From: an uncultured Bacteroides sp.
GTDB lineage: Bacteria; Bacteroidota; Bacteroidia; Bacteroidales; Bacteroidaceae
Assembly (NCBI GenBank): GCA_934716785.1
Contig: CAKUYM010000034.1
Location: 1 to 21,741 of the forward strand
Reading direction: 5' to 3'
DNA length: 21,741 bases
Shown: piece by piece, positions 6,733-14,937 of the stretch
How the letters are laid out: each line of letters opens with the position of its first letter
Position numbering within the stretch: the first letter of the stretch is position 1
Made by a program: the position numbers and the translations under genes
The notes under the pieces: generated by a model
The model's input: the letters and a program-made list of their open reading frames with translations, nothing else
The model's database searches: none
Told to the model about the DNA's origin: nothing

Positions 6733-9440
6733 TACCATTGAACATTGCTTTGCGTCTGGCTTCTCTGTTCGTACTTCAAGTCTTGCAGGATACTTGCATT
6801 GGCACGGATGGTAACGTTATAATATTTCCAACGTCCGAACGGCGATAAACTGGCAGACAGATTAAAGCAATGCAAATCGCGGGAAATCGTGCAAGAAGTT
6901 TGCGTAATCTCTTTTGCTTGGAAATCATAGCCAGAATTGAAAGACAACGACCAGTTATTGGAAATCTTTATGTTTCCATTCGCATTAATATTATGCGTAT
7001 ATGTATAAGGATACCTCATAGTGTTACGGTTAATAGGCTTTGTTCTGTCTTCACGAATATTGAACGAATAACTCAAGCTCAATGACCAAGGCATCTTAAA
7101 CACCTGATAACCGTCCGAGTCCGCTTGTGCTTTCTCAACTTTTTTTGTAACAGTTCCATCACTTTCTGAATCCTCCAAATCTTCATCGTCATCCTCCGAT
7201 TTCTTCTTATCCTTATTTTCTACATCCTCTTTGGGACCGAACCATTTCTTCCATGTATCATTATTGAAGGTATAATTGAAAGAAGAGCCATAACCTTGAA
7301 AGCGTCCAAAACGTCCGTATGACCATTCTGTACGGTTACTTGTTACTACATTACCGTTCTTGTCAAAAGTATAGGCATAAGTAGCGAATTGGGCATTCAT
7401 ATTAAAAGTATAACTTTTAGTCAGTTTCAGACGTAAATTCATACTCAAATCACTCCATGGCCGTTCCTTAGCAGCCATATTGTAAGACATATTCGCACTC
7501 AAATCATCAATAAGACTAACTTTCTTCACTGTGTCTTTCTTTGCATCATAATATTTCATCTCCACGTTATTAGCAACCGAAAAACTTACCGTCCCCGAAC
7601 CTTCACGGGAAGGCACACCGTAAGGCTGCCCAGTGAAAGGAGAATAATATTGCGTATTACCGTTATAATCAGTATATTCTTCCCAATACTTGCTAAATCC
7701 CGGTGCACCACTTAGGCTCACTTGGGGAGTAAATACGTGACGAATCTGTATTTCTTTCTTCTTGGCAAAAACCGGTTTATACATTCCGTACAACTTTGTG
7801 CTTAAGCTTAAACTTGCCGAATAATTGGATACACGATAGAAACCATTGAGCGAATCACCCGGCAATGCTTCCAGTTTATGGCTGTCCTCATTGTAATGCT
7901 GATTAATCTTACGGGTGTACCAACGCTCTGTATAGTTAACAGAAGGATTTACCTGCAAATACTTGAACAACGTAAACGTAGCACTGATAGGAATGTTATG
8001 GTTCATGGCATTCTCCCACTCGCTCAGTCCGGCTTTGAACAGGCGGTCGTCCTTCGTACGGATACTGTTCGTCAGACGTCCGGTATAGCTGACGGAAATC
8101 TTCTCATACCACCGTTCAGCTCCTGCCGCTTTCTTACGTTTGAACGGGAAGAGACGACTCAATGTGATATTAAGGTCGGGCAATGTCACTGCAATAGAAG
8201 AGTCGCGCATTGTCTGAGCGATATTGGTAGTTCCGGACAGTGTCAATCCGATATCGGGAAAACTGCGTGAATAACTGATACTTGATGTCTTGGTGTTCTG
8301 AGTCAGCAACTGCGAGTTGTAAAGGTTGTTGATATTCGAACGCTCGTAACTACTGGTCGAGAAGTTCACGCTGGCAGAAAAAGTACTGTTCGGACTTGCC
8401 TTGGCATCCTGTCGATGATTCCACACCACCTTGAAGTCCTTTGCCACCGTATAGTCCGGCATTCCCTTATCCCCTGTTTTGGTTATCTGATAGTCCGCTT
8501 GCAGCGTACCCGAATATTTATAACGCCTATTATAATTCGTCAATCCGGAGAGCCGCCACGAGCCTTTCGTAAAGACATCCCCCGTCACCTTCAAGTCCAT
8601 AATGTCACTGATGGCGAAGTAATACCCACCCTCTGCCAGGCCGAAACCACGGCTGGAGTCGTCCATATAAGTCGGCATGATAAAACCGGAAGAATAACTG
8701 CTGGAGAACGGGAAGAAGAAGAACGGAACAGCCAGCGGCAAGGGAACATCCTCCACCACCAAATAGGCAGGTCCCGTCACCACATTCTTTTTGGGACGCA
8801 CCTTTGCACGCGTCAACTGCATGTAGAAGTGAGGATGGTCATGATGGTCGCAGGTTGTATAACGTCCGTGCTCCATAAAGATTTCATCATTCGCGCCTTT
8901 CTTCGCCTTACTACCGGTCACGTAGCCCTCACCCTGCTGAGTGACGATATCCGTGATGCCCGCCTTCTTGGTCTTGAAGTTATAGCGAATCGTCTCCGTA
9001 TCGTAAGAAGTATCCCCTTCCTTGAATACCGGCTTGCCTTTTTCCACCCCGGTGGAATCCTTGATGCCGTAAGCATGAACGGTGCTGCTGTCCAAGTTCA
9101 TCGAAATCACCTCGGCTGCCAACTCTATATTCTGATAATTGACCTTTCCGCTACCGTAAAGCGTAGCAGAACCACCCAACGTAAAGACGGTAGAGTCGTT
9201 TGATTCATATACAACGGGGGCATCAAGCGGTTGTTTTTTCTGAACAGGTGCAACGGAATCGATATGTACCGTAACCGTATCTGCTTTCAGAGAATCTCTT
9301 TGATGAAGAGAATCCTTTTGTGCAGCATTGGAGGTTATCATACCTCTTCTCCGACGTTGAGACGTAGCCTCATCGGGAAGCATCAGCAAGACAATCAGCA
9401 GTATAAATGATATAAGTATTTTTGCTTTCAATGGCGCCAT
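6729..9440 (-). CDS. LptD-like outer-membrane LPS-assembly protein
   Basis: 903 residues. It would insert LPS into the outer leaflet of the outer membrane at the end of the Lpt bridge. Residues 1-27 are a signal peptide. About 85-215 form an OstA-type beta-jellyroll (VFTLGGSATLYGSGKVNY; later YTTCDHHDHPHFYMQ), and the rest, from about 225, is a large beta barrel of alternating aromatic strands ending in VQWY, a terminal aromatic as in outer-membrane barrels. Cys197 sits where the E. coli N-domain cysteine lies, and Cys850 and Cys858 near the C-terminus could be disulfide partners. A very acidic loop (EDDDEDLEDSESD) lies near 750. A -7 box at 9467-9474 supports the start at 9440. It follows the HD gene by 89 bases but has its own promoter. 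Confidence 0.88.
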   Translation of the reverse strand: MAPLKAKILISFILLIVLLMLPDEATSQRRRRGMITSNAAQKDSLHQRDSLKADTVTVHIDSVAPVQKKQPLDAPVVYESNDSTVFTLGGSATLYGSGKVNYQNIELAAEVISMNLDSSTVHAYGIKDSTGVEKGKPVFKEGDTSYDTETIRYNFKTKKAGITDIVTQQGEGYVTGSKAKKGANDEIFMEHGRYTTCDHHDHPHFYMQLTRAKVRPKKNVVTGPAYLVVEDVPLPLAVPFFFFPFSSSYSSGFIMPTYMDDSSRGFGLAEGGYYFAISDIMDLKVTGDVFTKGSWRLSGLTNYNRRYKYSGTLQADYQITKTGDKGMPDYTVAKDFKVVWNHRQDAKASPNSTFSASVNFSTSSYERSNINNLYNSQLLTQNTKTSSISYSRSFPDIGLTLSGTTNIAQTMRDSSIAVTLPDLNITLSRLFPFKRKKAAGAERWYEKISVSYTGRLTNSIRTKDDRLFKAGLSEWENAMNHNIPISATFTLFKYLQVNPSVNYTERWYTRKINQHYNEDSHKLEALPGDSLNGFYRVSNYSASLSLSTKLYGMYKPVFAKKKEIQIRHVFTPQVSLSGAPGFSKYWEEYTDYNGNTQYYSPFTGQPYGVPSREGSGTVSFSVANNVEMKYYDAKKDTVKKVSLIDDLSANMSYNMAAKERPWSDLSMNLRLKLTKSYTFNMNAQFATYAYTFDKNGNVVTSNRTEWSYGRFGRFQGYGSSFNYTFNNDTWKKWFGPKEDVENKDKKKSEDDDEDLEDSESDGTVTKKVEKAQADSDGYQVFKMPWSLSLSYSFNIREDRTKPINRNTMRYPYTYTHNINANGNIKISNNWSLSFNSGYDFQAKEITQTSCTISRDLHCFNLSASLSPFGRWKYYNVTIRANASILQDLKYEQRSQTQSNVQWY

Positions 9441-9466
9441 TAACTAATAGTTTACGCTTGAAGTGG

Positions 9467-9474
9467 CAAAAGTA
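9467..9474 (-). promoter_or_regulatory. -7 box of the lptD-like gene
   Basis: TACTTTTG on the minus strand, an exact TAnnTTTG match, 26 bases before the ATG. No good -33 partner is seen. Confidence 0.5.
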
Positions 9475-9529
9475 CACAAACTTCACCAATAATGAGCCAG
9501 ATTCTTTGTTATTTAATTATTTTTTAGTG

Positions 9530-10066
9530 CTATAAAAACAGAGAACACCACCTGTCAAAGCGACTCAATCCCTCTTCGCCGAATTTTGCGATACTATTTC
9601 GTGCCTTCTCCACCGTCTTTTCTTCATCCAGATGAGTCTTGGAGAAGAACTTGTCGGCAAAGCAGATCAACTGCTCTTCCATGGAGACGGGCAACATCTC
9701 ACGATGGGGTATCGGAAGTTGCTGGTCGACAATCTCTTTCAAGGAAAGTCCCGCACCCGTATGGCGTTCGCACACCAACGCATGCTGCGGATAGCCTTCC
9801 GCCCGCAAAATCTCAGCGCCCAAATATCCGTGGGCGATATAAGGATTCGGGCCGAAGCACTGTATGCCGGGAGCATTGGTCATGAAGATTCCGATATCAT
9901 GCAGAAGAGCGGCTTCTTTCACAAAGCTCCTGTTCAAACGCAATTCGTGATGTGCATCCAGTATCTTCATGGCCTTTCCCGCAACAGAAAGGCTGTGTAT
10001 CAATAGAATCTGTCTGCACTCTGTATTCTCCGGATAATACTTATCAATGATTTCGTATGGATTCAT
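9530..10066 (-). CDS. HD-domain (metal-dependent phosphohydrolase-type) protein
   Basis: 178 residues from ATG 10066. The frame opens upstream to 10114, but that extension would lie over the divergent promoter of the namZ-type gene, so the inner ATG is preferred. HD signature residues are visible: His24 in LLIHSLSVAG, His56-Asp57 in ALLHDIGIF, and a later Asp in CFADKFFSK. A His in IAHGYLGAEIL may add to the metal site. Such small HDIG-type proteins hydrolyse phosphate esters, but the substrate is unknown. Its start is divergent from the namZ-type gene with 68 bases between. Confidence 0.8.
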   Translation of the reverse strand: MNPYEIIDKYYPENTECRQILLIHSLSVAGKAMKILDAHHELRLNRSFVKEAALLHDIGIFMTNAPGIQCFGPNPYIAHGYLGAEILRAEGYPQHALVCERHTGAGLSLKEIVDQQLPIPHREMLPVSMEEQLICFADKFFSKTHLDEEKTVEKARNSIAKFGEEGLSRFDRWCSLFL

Positions 10067-10077
10067 TCGCTCGTTTC

Positions 10078-10109
10078 TTTGCTCTCTTGATGAGAAATTA
10101 ATATTTTTG
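10078..10109 (+). promoter_or_regulatory. Promoter of the namZ-type gene
   Basis: -33 box TTTG (10078-10081), 20-base spacer, -7 box TATTTTTG (10102-10109): a full match to the Bacteroides consensus. The ATG follows 25 bases later. Confidence 0.7.
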
Positions 10110-10134
10110 TGCAATATTACAAAAAATCGCCGAC

Positions 10135-11299
10135 ATGAGAAATAGAACCTCTCTCATTCTTTTGTTTCTGTTCGCCATACTTTTTCCCGGTGGCGTTGAC
10201 GGTAAAGTGATCACAGGCGCCGAACGCTTCGAACAATACCTGCCGCTCATCCAAGGCAAACGTGTCGGAATGGTAGTCAACCACACTTCCGTCGTAGGAG
10301 AAAGGCTGACTCACCTGCTCGACACACTGCTGCAACAGGGCATTGATGTAGTCAAGGTATTTGCCCCCGAGCATGGTTTTCGGGGGAATGCGGATGCAGG
10401 AGAGGCTGTGAAAAACGGAAAAGACTCGCGCACGGGAATCCCCATCGTTTCCCTTTACGGCAACAACAAAAAGCCGACTGCCGCCCAGCTAACGGATATC
10501 GATGTCATCCTATTCGATATCCAAGATGTGGGGGCGCGTTTCTATACTTATATCAGCACCATGTATTATGTAATGGAGGCCTGCGCCGAATATAATAAGG
10601 AGATGATTGTTTTGGACCGTCCCAACCCATGCGATTATGTAGAAGGCCCGATACTCAAACCTACTTATCGTAGTTTTGTCGGCATGCTTCCCATTCCAGT
10701 ACTTCACGGATGCACCGTTGGCGAACTGGCGTTAATGATAAATGGAGAGGGATGGATTGCCGACGGGAAAAGTTCTCGTCCTTGTCCGTTAAGAATTATC
10801 CCTACGACCGGATGGAGAGCCGTATACGCTGCCTATAAAGCCTTCTCCCAATCTACCGAATGACCAATCCATCCGCCTGTATGCCTCACTCTGTCCTTTC
10901 GAGGCGACCCGCATCAGTGTGGGACGGGGAACTACCTTTCCGTTCCAAGTATTGGGTGCCCCCAACAAGAAATATGGAGATTTTACTTTTACGCCCCGCT
11001 CCCTCCCCGGTTTCGACAAGAATCCGATGCACAAGAATGTGACTTGCTATGGCACGGATCTTCGGAATGTGAATGATGTGAGCGGGTTTACACTTCGCTA
11101 CTTCATGCACTATTACCGACTGTCCGGCGAAGGTGCCGCTTTCTTCTCCCGTGCCCGGTGGTTCGATCTGCTCATGGGTACAGATAGTGTGCGCAAAGCT
11201 ATCCTCAGAGGAGATTCGGAGGATAGTATCCGGAATAGTTGGCAAAAGGAACTACAGGATTACAAAAAGATTAGAGAAAAATATCTCCTCTATGAATAA
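10135..11299 (+). pseudogene. namZ: NamZ-type exo-N-acetylmuramidase (DUF1343, GH171), frameshifted
   Basis: Two frames together cover one full family member of about 388 residues. Frame 1 (10135-10863) starts with a signal peptide (SLILLFLFAILF) and runs through VNHTS, FAPEHGFRG, SLYGNNKKP, LFDIQDVGARFYTYISTM and LDRPNPC, all DUF1343 hallmarks. It then drifts into a non-family tail (YAAYKAFSQSTE). The +1 frame, open from 10793, resumes with YTLPIKPSPNLPNDQ, then FEATRISVGRGTTFPFQV and continues to YLLYE at 11299. The shift is therefore between 10793 and about 10860, likely near 10815-10835. The enzyme would remove terminal MurNAc from peptidoglycan fragments in the periplasm; as sequenced it lacks the C-terminal third. 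The promoter is intact, so decay would be recent, or this is a base-call error. Confidence 0.85.
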
Positions 11300-11319
11300 A
11301 AAATTGTCCAAACAAAATT

Positions 11320-12054
11320 TTATTGCTTCTGCAAAACAGCCCAACTTTCTTGAACAACAATTGTATCGCCGACCGGTATATGAGTCAGATAGTCCGTGTT
11401 GAGTATATTGCACGTTGTTTTTGTATAGTAGAATTTATTATCATGCCGCAAATATCGCCCGTGCATATAAGTCAGGAAAGGCAAAACGAATTGCCTGTTT
11501 TGTTCCAACAATGCAAAATTTATTCTACCGGACATCTGGGACACTATACCGGGCAGCATAAGTCCCTCTAAATAATGCGAGTTCATGCTGATTTTCTCTA
11601 TCCCATCTTTTTCAAAAAACTCTGTTATACTCCTTACGGGTATATCCATATCTGACTTTCCTTTACTTACTATAAACAAATTACTGTAATTGAACACAGA
11701 TGCATCATAAGGAACATCAGAAGCAACCTTGTAATCTAACAATATGTCCGTCTGCACAACAGCTTTATCCGGATAAAATGTTATATCCAAGTGAATTTCA
11801 TCACCAATATTACGTGAAGAGCTATCAAAAGAGAAGAACTCTGTATAATCCACAAAGCTATCTGACTTTTTTGACAAGAACTGCTTGATCTTCGCTTCAT
11901 CGGTAACTTCTCCTTTGGAAGTGTACATACGCACCTTACCCAAAGTTGCAGTCGGAGATAATTTATAACTGCCTTCCAGTGTGTTTTTTTCTTCTTCATC
12001 CTGACAACTCAACACGATAATGCCAATGAATAGTAGCATAATAATTTTTTTCAT
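11320..12054 (-). CDS. Surface-type lipoprotein of unknown function
   Basis: 244 residues. The signal peptide ends in a lipobox (IIVLSC, Cys17) and is followed at once by QDEEEK. An acidic run just after the lipid cysteine is the known lipoprotein export signal of Bacteroidota, so the protein is probably on the outer face of the outer membrane. The body has no family I recognise; it is beta-rich, with a KVASDVPYDASVF middle section and ends DTIVVQESWAVLQKQ. It converges on the namZ-type gene with a 20-base gap and no visible terminator. Upstream lies a 930-base gene-free region with a structured repeat element; its candidate -7 box is at 12162-12169. Confidence 0.8.
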   Translation of the reverse strand: MKKIIMLLFIGIIVLSCQDEEEKNTLEGSYKLSPTATLGKVRMYTSKGEVTDEAKIKQFLSKKSDSFVDYTEFFSFDSSSRNIGDEIHLDITFYPDKAVVQTDILLDYKVASDVPYDASVFNYSNLFIVSKGKSDMDIPVRSITEFFEKDGIEKISMNSHYLEGLMLPGIVSQMSGRINFALLEQNRQFVLPFLTYMHGRYLRHDNKFYYTKTTCNILNTDYLTHIPVGDTIVVQESWAVLQKQ

Positions 12055-12161
12055 AAGTAACTTTTATAACGATTAATAAACACAAAAACTGAAAAATATT
12101 GAAAGACAAAAAAATCAGAAAAGCTTTCCGTAGCTGTTCAAGATACGTTTTCTTGAAGAAC

Positions 12162-12169
12162 CAAACTTA
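12162..12169 (-). promoter_or_regulatory. Candidate -7 box of the lipoprotein gene
   Basis: TAAGTTTG on the minus strand fits TAnnTTTG; about 108 bases before the ATG, without a clear -33 partner. Confidence 0.35.
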
Positions 12170-12355
12170 CAATAAAGTTCTATCTAACTGATTTAACGGA
12201 AATAAAGTGGCAATATACAACAATAGTGTTAAATCCACAAGTAAGAAAGTGAAAATATAGTCGGGGTATCACAGTTCATTTATGGTTCTCCAAACATTGA
12301 ACTAAGATTGCTTCTCCCATTTAACGTCCCTCATATGAGATAAAAGCAAATATAT

Positions 12356-12456
12356 CTGTCATCTGTCACACATTTCCACCCAACTACCACTGTATTAATG
12401 TTTAACAGTGTGACAGCAAGTGGTGACAGCAGTGTGACAGCAATAATGCTGTCACC
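12356..12456 (+). repeat. Left arm of mirror repeat (GTGACAGC cluster)
   Basis: Order: CTGTCATCTGTCAC (12356-12369), 40 bases, then GTGACAGC at 12410, 12423 and 12434, then GCTGTCAC at 12448. The last two form a perfect hairpin (9-bp stem, 4-base loop, 12434-12455). Every site except that at 12434 has a counterpart in the right arm at the exact mirror position. Confidence 0.85.
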
Positions 12457-12524
12457 GTAAAATACACGCTATCTCATAGCACTGAAAGTACAAGCTACAC
12501 ATCAAATTGTATCAAACTATACAT

Positions 12525-12671
12525 CATCTCGTGGTTTCAAGGCTCTGGAACTATAGTTTCAACGGTCTGAAACAGTAGTTTCTCCTGCTTGAAACTGTTG
12601 TTTCATACGCTTGAAACCATAGTTCCATAACCGGTGAAACTACAGATTCGAACGTTATAAACCTTTGTTTC
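12525..12671 (+). repeat. 22-bp-periodic array of 14-bp palindromes (GAAACTATAGTTTC-like)
   Basis: Sites start at 12547, 12569, 12591, 12613, 12636 and 12658, so spacing is 22, 22, 22, 23 and 22. A decayed half site ends at 12538, one period earlier. The units read GGAACTATAGTTTC, GAAACAGTAGTTTC, GAAACTGTTGTTTC, GAAACCATAGTTCC, GAAACTACAGATTC and TAAACCTTTGTTTC; the consensus GAAACTATAGTTTC is a perfect palindrome. The 8-9 bases between units are not conserved. The period equals about two turns of the helix, so bound proteins would sit on one face. This fits an operator or iteron-like array. Confidence 0.8.
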
Positions 12672-12842
12672 AACTGTAGCATAACGTTTTAACGTGCATA
12701 GTTTACACTTTAGGTTGACTACTCTTTAATCTTATTCGCAAATATGGTTGACAGAGTTAATGCCTATTTACGATATGAGTTGACACTTTCAAGAGTTATT
12801 TCTTTATCGGGTTTACAGAGACAAGCGCATACATGACTATTT

Positions 12843-12943
12843 GGTGACAGCAAAAATACCATCCCCTTGCTGTCACCGCTTGCTGTCACCACCTTATCAT
12901 CTTATTACCAACATATTAGCATCCAATCGGTGACAGATGACAG
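12843..12943 (-). repeat. Right arm of mirror repeat (GTGACAGC cluster)
   Basis: Order on the plus strand: GTGACAGC at 12844, GCTGTCAC at 12869 and 12882, 40 bases, then GTGACAGATGACAG (12930-12943), the exact complement of the left outer site. All mirrored positions sum to 25299. The counterpart of the third left copy is degraded. Confidence 0.85.
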
Positions 12944-12986
12944 CAATATACCAATATATTCCTCTATGTAGAGTATGTCATTACTT

Positions 12987-13835
12987 TCAGCTTGTGCCAT
13001 GAGAATGTTCTTGTCTATATTTCAAAGGCGACACTCCATACACCTTTTGGAAAGTTCTAACAAGATAGCAAGAATCCGTATATCCCATTCTATAAGCAAT
13101 CTCCTTAACGGTCATTTTGCTATTTAACAACAAGTTCTCCACCATTCTTATTCTATTCCTTGCAATATATTGCTGCAAAGTTTCTTGAAAATTACGTTTA
13201 AAATAACATCCTATATAGTTGGGTGAAAGATTGAAAGTCTTTCCAAGGTTTTCCGCATTCAATAAATCGGGTTGATGTATATGCTGTTGTATGTATTGTA
13301 ACATATACATGGAGCTATTTGCTTCTCCCGTTAAGAAATTCTTAAAAGATGCGTTATGGGCAATGTTCCGTGCCACAATCACAAGAATACTGTTAAGCCA
13401 CTGTTGTTGCAGGTAATTACTGCCTTCTTGTTTACACTCCGTCTCACGCTTTATAAAATCAAACAAGTGGGATACCAGTTCTTCGTCTTGCCTATTCAAC
13501 AAAATTTCCGCTTGTTGGCTGAAAGAACGGAATACCTCCGCAATGTATTTTCCTATATAGTCTTCCACATAATGAATGACAAAGCGGATAAATACATATT
13601 CGCTCCGCGTATCTATTGTAAAACAATGGGTCGTTTCGGGCGGAATCAAGAATAAAGATTTTTCATGATAGGAAACCTCCTGCACTTTATATCTCGCTTC
13701 TTTCACATAAAACTGTCCTGTTCCCGCTTTCACATAAGCCATCTCAAAAAACGAATGTTGGTGTTCTGCTATTGGAAATATTTCATGATTACGAATCAAT
13801 ATTTCCACAGGTTGATGCAAATTCTCCTTCCACAT
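12987..13835 (-). CDS. AraC-family transcription regulator
   Basis: 282 residues from ATG 13835. The frame reaches 13880, but a -7 box on the same strand lies at 13863-13870, so the longer start would precede transcription. Residues about 10-120 are a cupin-like sensor domain (HQHSFFEMAYVKAGTGQFYV). The last 100 residues hold two helix-turn-helix motifs: NLGKTFNLSPNYIGCYFKR and VKEIAYRMGYTDSCYLVRTF, ending in the typical GVSPLKYRQ. It is divergent from the EamA transporter gene with 104 bases between start codons, which makes that transporter its likely target. Two AATGTAC direct repeats 11 bases apart overlap its own promoter. Confidence 0.92.
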   Translation of the reverse strand: MWKENLHQPVEILIRNHEIFPIAEHQHSFFEMAYVKAGTGQFYVKEARYKVQEVSYHEKSLFLIPPETTHCFTIDTRSEYVFIRFVIHYVEDYIGKYIAEVFRSFSQQAEILLNRQDEELVSHLFDFIKRETECKQEGSNYLQQQWLNSILVIVARNIAHNASFKNFLTGEANSSMYMLQYIQQHIHQPDLLNAENLGKTFNLSPNYIGCYFKRNFQETLQQYIARNRIRMVENLLLNSKMTVKEIAYRMGYTDSCYLVRTFQKVYGVSPLKYRQEHSHGTS

Positions 13836-13853
13836 ATAATGAAATAATACAAT

Positions 13854-13871
13854 AATGTACGGCAAATGTAC
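13854..13871. promoter_or_regulatory. araC -7 box with overlapping direct-repeat operator candidate
   Basis: On the minus strand TACATTTG (13863-13870) fits TAnnTTTG. On the plus strand AATGTAC occurs at 13854-13860 and 13865-13871, 11 bases apart (one helical turn). Direct repeats on one face are what AraC-type proteins bind, so autoregulation is plausible. Confidence 0.45.
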
Positions 13872-13895
13872 AATAAACATCGTTTTTTCGCACCT

Positions 13896-13903
13896 TACCT
13901 TTG
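13896..13903 (+). promoter_or_regulatory. -7 box of the EamA transporter gene
   Basis: TACCTTTG matches TAnnTTTG, 36 bases before ATG 13940; it lies over the alternative TTG start at 13901 and so argues against that start. No convincing -33 box, as expected for an activator-dependent promoter. Confidence 0.5.
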
Positions 13904-13939
13904 CAAAAAAATTTAATCAGTTTATATCACATAAAAACA

Positions 13940-14863
13940 ATGAATTTTGATTGGAAAGGTCATGCTTCCATGCTTGGGGCAAATACAATGTGGGGATTGA
14001 TGTCCCCTGTTTCTAAAATAATCATGACAGGCGGTGCGATTGCCCCATTGGTCGTAACCGACTTGCGCATTGGCGGAGCAATGGTTTTATTTTGGATTAT
14101 GTCTCTTTTTCAAAAGCCCGAACACGTCAATCACAAGGATTTAGTAACTTTGTTTTTCGCTTCGCTCTTTGCCATCGTATTCAATCAAGGATGTTTCATA
14201 TTCGGAGTTAGTTTGACTTCGCCCGGAGATGCTTCTATCATTACGACAAGCATGCCGCTTTGGGCTATGATTTTAGCCGCATTTATTTTGAAAGAGCCCA
14301 TAACGGGGAAAAAAGTGTTGGGTATTGCATTTGGTGCAGGAGGTGCTCTATTGCTTATCTTGGGCAGCGGGCAAAATGTCCAAGCATCATCCACAAACGG
14401 AAATACTGCAATATGGGGAGATCTGTTGGTTTTATTCGCTCAATTGAGTTATGCCCTTTACATTGTACTCTACAAGAACTTCGTAAACAAATATTCACTG
14501 GTAACCATTATGAAATGGATGTTTACTTATTCTTTTATCTGTATGTTACCTTTCTCGGCAAACGACTTGGCCGATGCACATTGGAGCGATTTGCGACTGA
14601 CTGATATTGCCGGATTGGCTTTCATCGTGATTGGAGCAACATTTATCAGTTATATGCTTATTGTCGTAGGACAAAAGAGACTGCGGCCAACCGTAGCCGG
14701 AATGTATAATTATATCCAGCCGCTTGTCGCATGTATTGTTGCTATCTATTGGGGAATAGACTCCTTTAATTTCACAAAGGTAGTAGCCGTATTCCTTATT
14801 TTCGGTGGTGTGTATTTAGTTACTTCCAGCCGAAGCCGGGCAGAATTAGAAACTATGAATTGA
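13940..14863 (+). CDS. EamA/DMT-superfamily inner-membrane transporter
   Basis: 307 residues from ATG 13940. About ten hydrophobic segments are arranged as two EamA repeats: the first begins at MLGANTMWGLMSPVSK, the second at WGDLLVLFAQLSYALYIVLY. Both repeats end with the usual ILKEPITGKKVLG-type and TKVVAVFLIFGGVYLV-type helices. Members export metabolites or amino acids; the substrate cannot be told from sequence. The divergent AraC gene probably controls it. A hairpin repeat at 14878-14932 follows 14 bases after the stop and may end transcription from both sides. Confidence 0.92.
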   Translation: MNFDWKGHASMLGANTMWGLMSPVSKIIMTGGAIAPLVVTDLRIGGAMVLFWIMSLFQKPEHVNHKDLVTLFFASLFAIVFNQGCFIFGVSLTSPGDASIITTSMPLWAMILAAFILKEPITGKKVLGIAFGAGGALLLILGSGQNVQASSTNGNTAIWGDLLVLFAQLSYALYIVLYKNFVNKYSLVTIMKWMFTYSFICMLPFSANDLADAHWSDLRLTDIAGLAFIVIGATFISYMLIVVGQKRLRPTVAGMYNYIQPLVACIVAIYWGIDSFNFTKVVAVFLIFGGVYLVTSSRSRAELETMN

Positions 14864-14877
14864 TAATATTCTGGCAA

Positions 14878-14932
14878 TACAAATAAGTTTAGTCCGTTTG
14901 GGAATATATAGACAAAGGAACGGACTAAACTT
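14878..14932. repeat. 55-bp hairpin repeat, copy 1 (between eamA-type and DUF1016 genes)
   Basis: TACAAATAAGTTTAGTCCGT at the left is shared exactly with copy 2 at 16141. Inside, AAGTTTAGTCCGTT pairs with AACGGACTAAACTT around a 19-base loop. It lies 5 bases past the DUF1016 stop codon, so it can serve as its terminator. Confidence 0.85.
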
Positions 14933-14937
14933 GTTTT

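Larger units (their letters stand above)
12055..12986. other. Gene-free region holding a structured repeat element
   Basis: No open frame with coding character is seen on either strand over about 930 bases. It holds a candidate -7 box for the lipoprotein gene (12162-12169), a small hairpin TTCAAGA/TCTTGAA near 12138-12158, and the mirror-armed repeat element at 12356-12943 described separately. The stretch 12672-12840 holds nothing that I can name. Confidence 0.7.

Noticed and set aside
8415..9203. Long plus-strand frame of 262 codons
   Set aside because: Antisense to the well-supported lptD-like gene; composition lacks any protein family signal.
12547..12671. CRISPR array
   Set aside because: Units are only 14 bases, vary from copy to copy, and the gaps are 8-9 bases; no cas genes are near.
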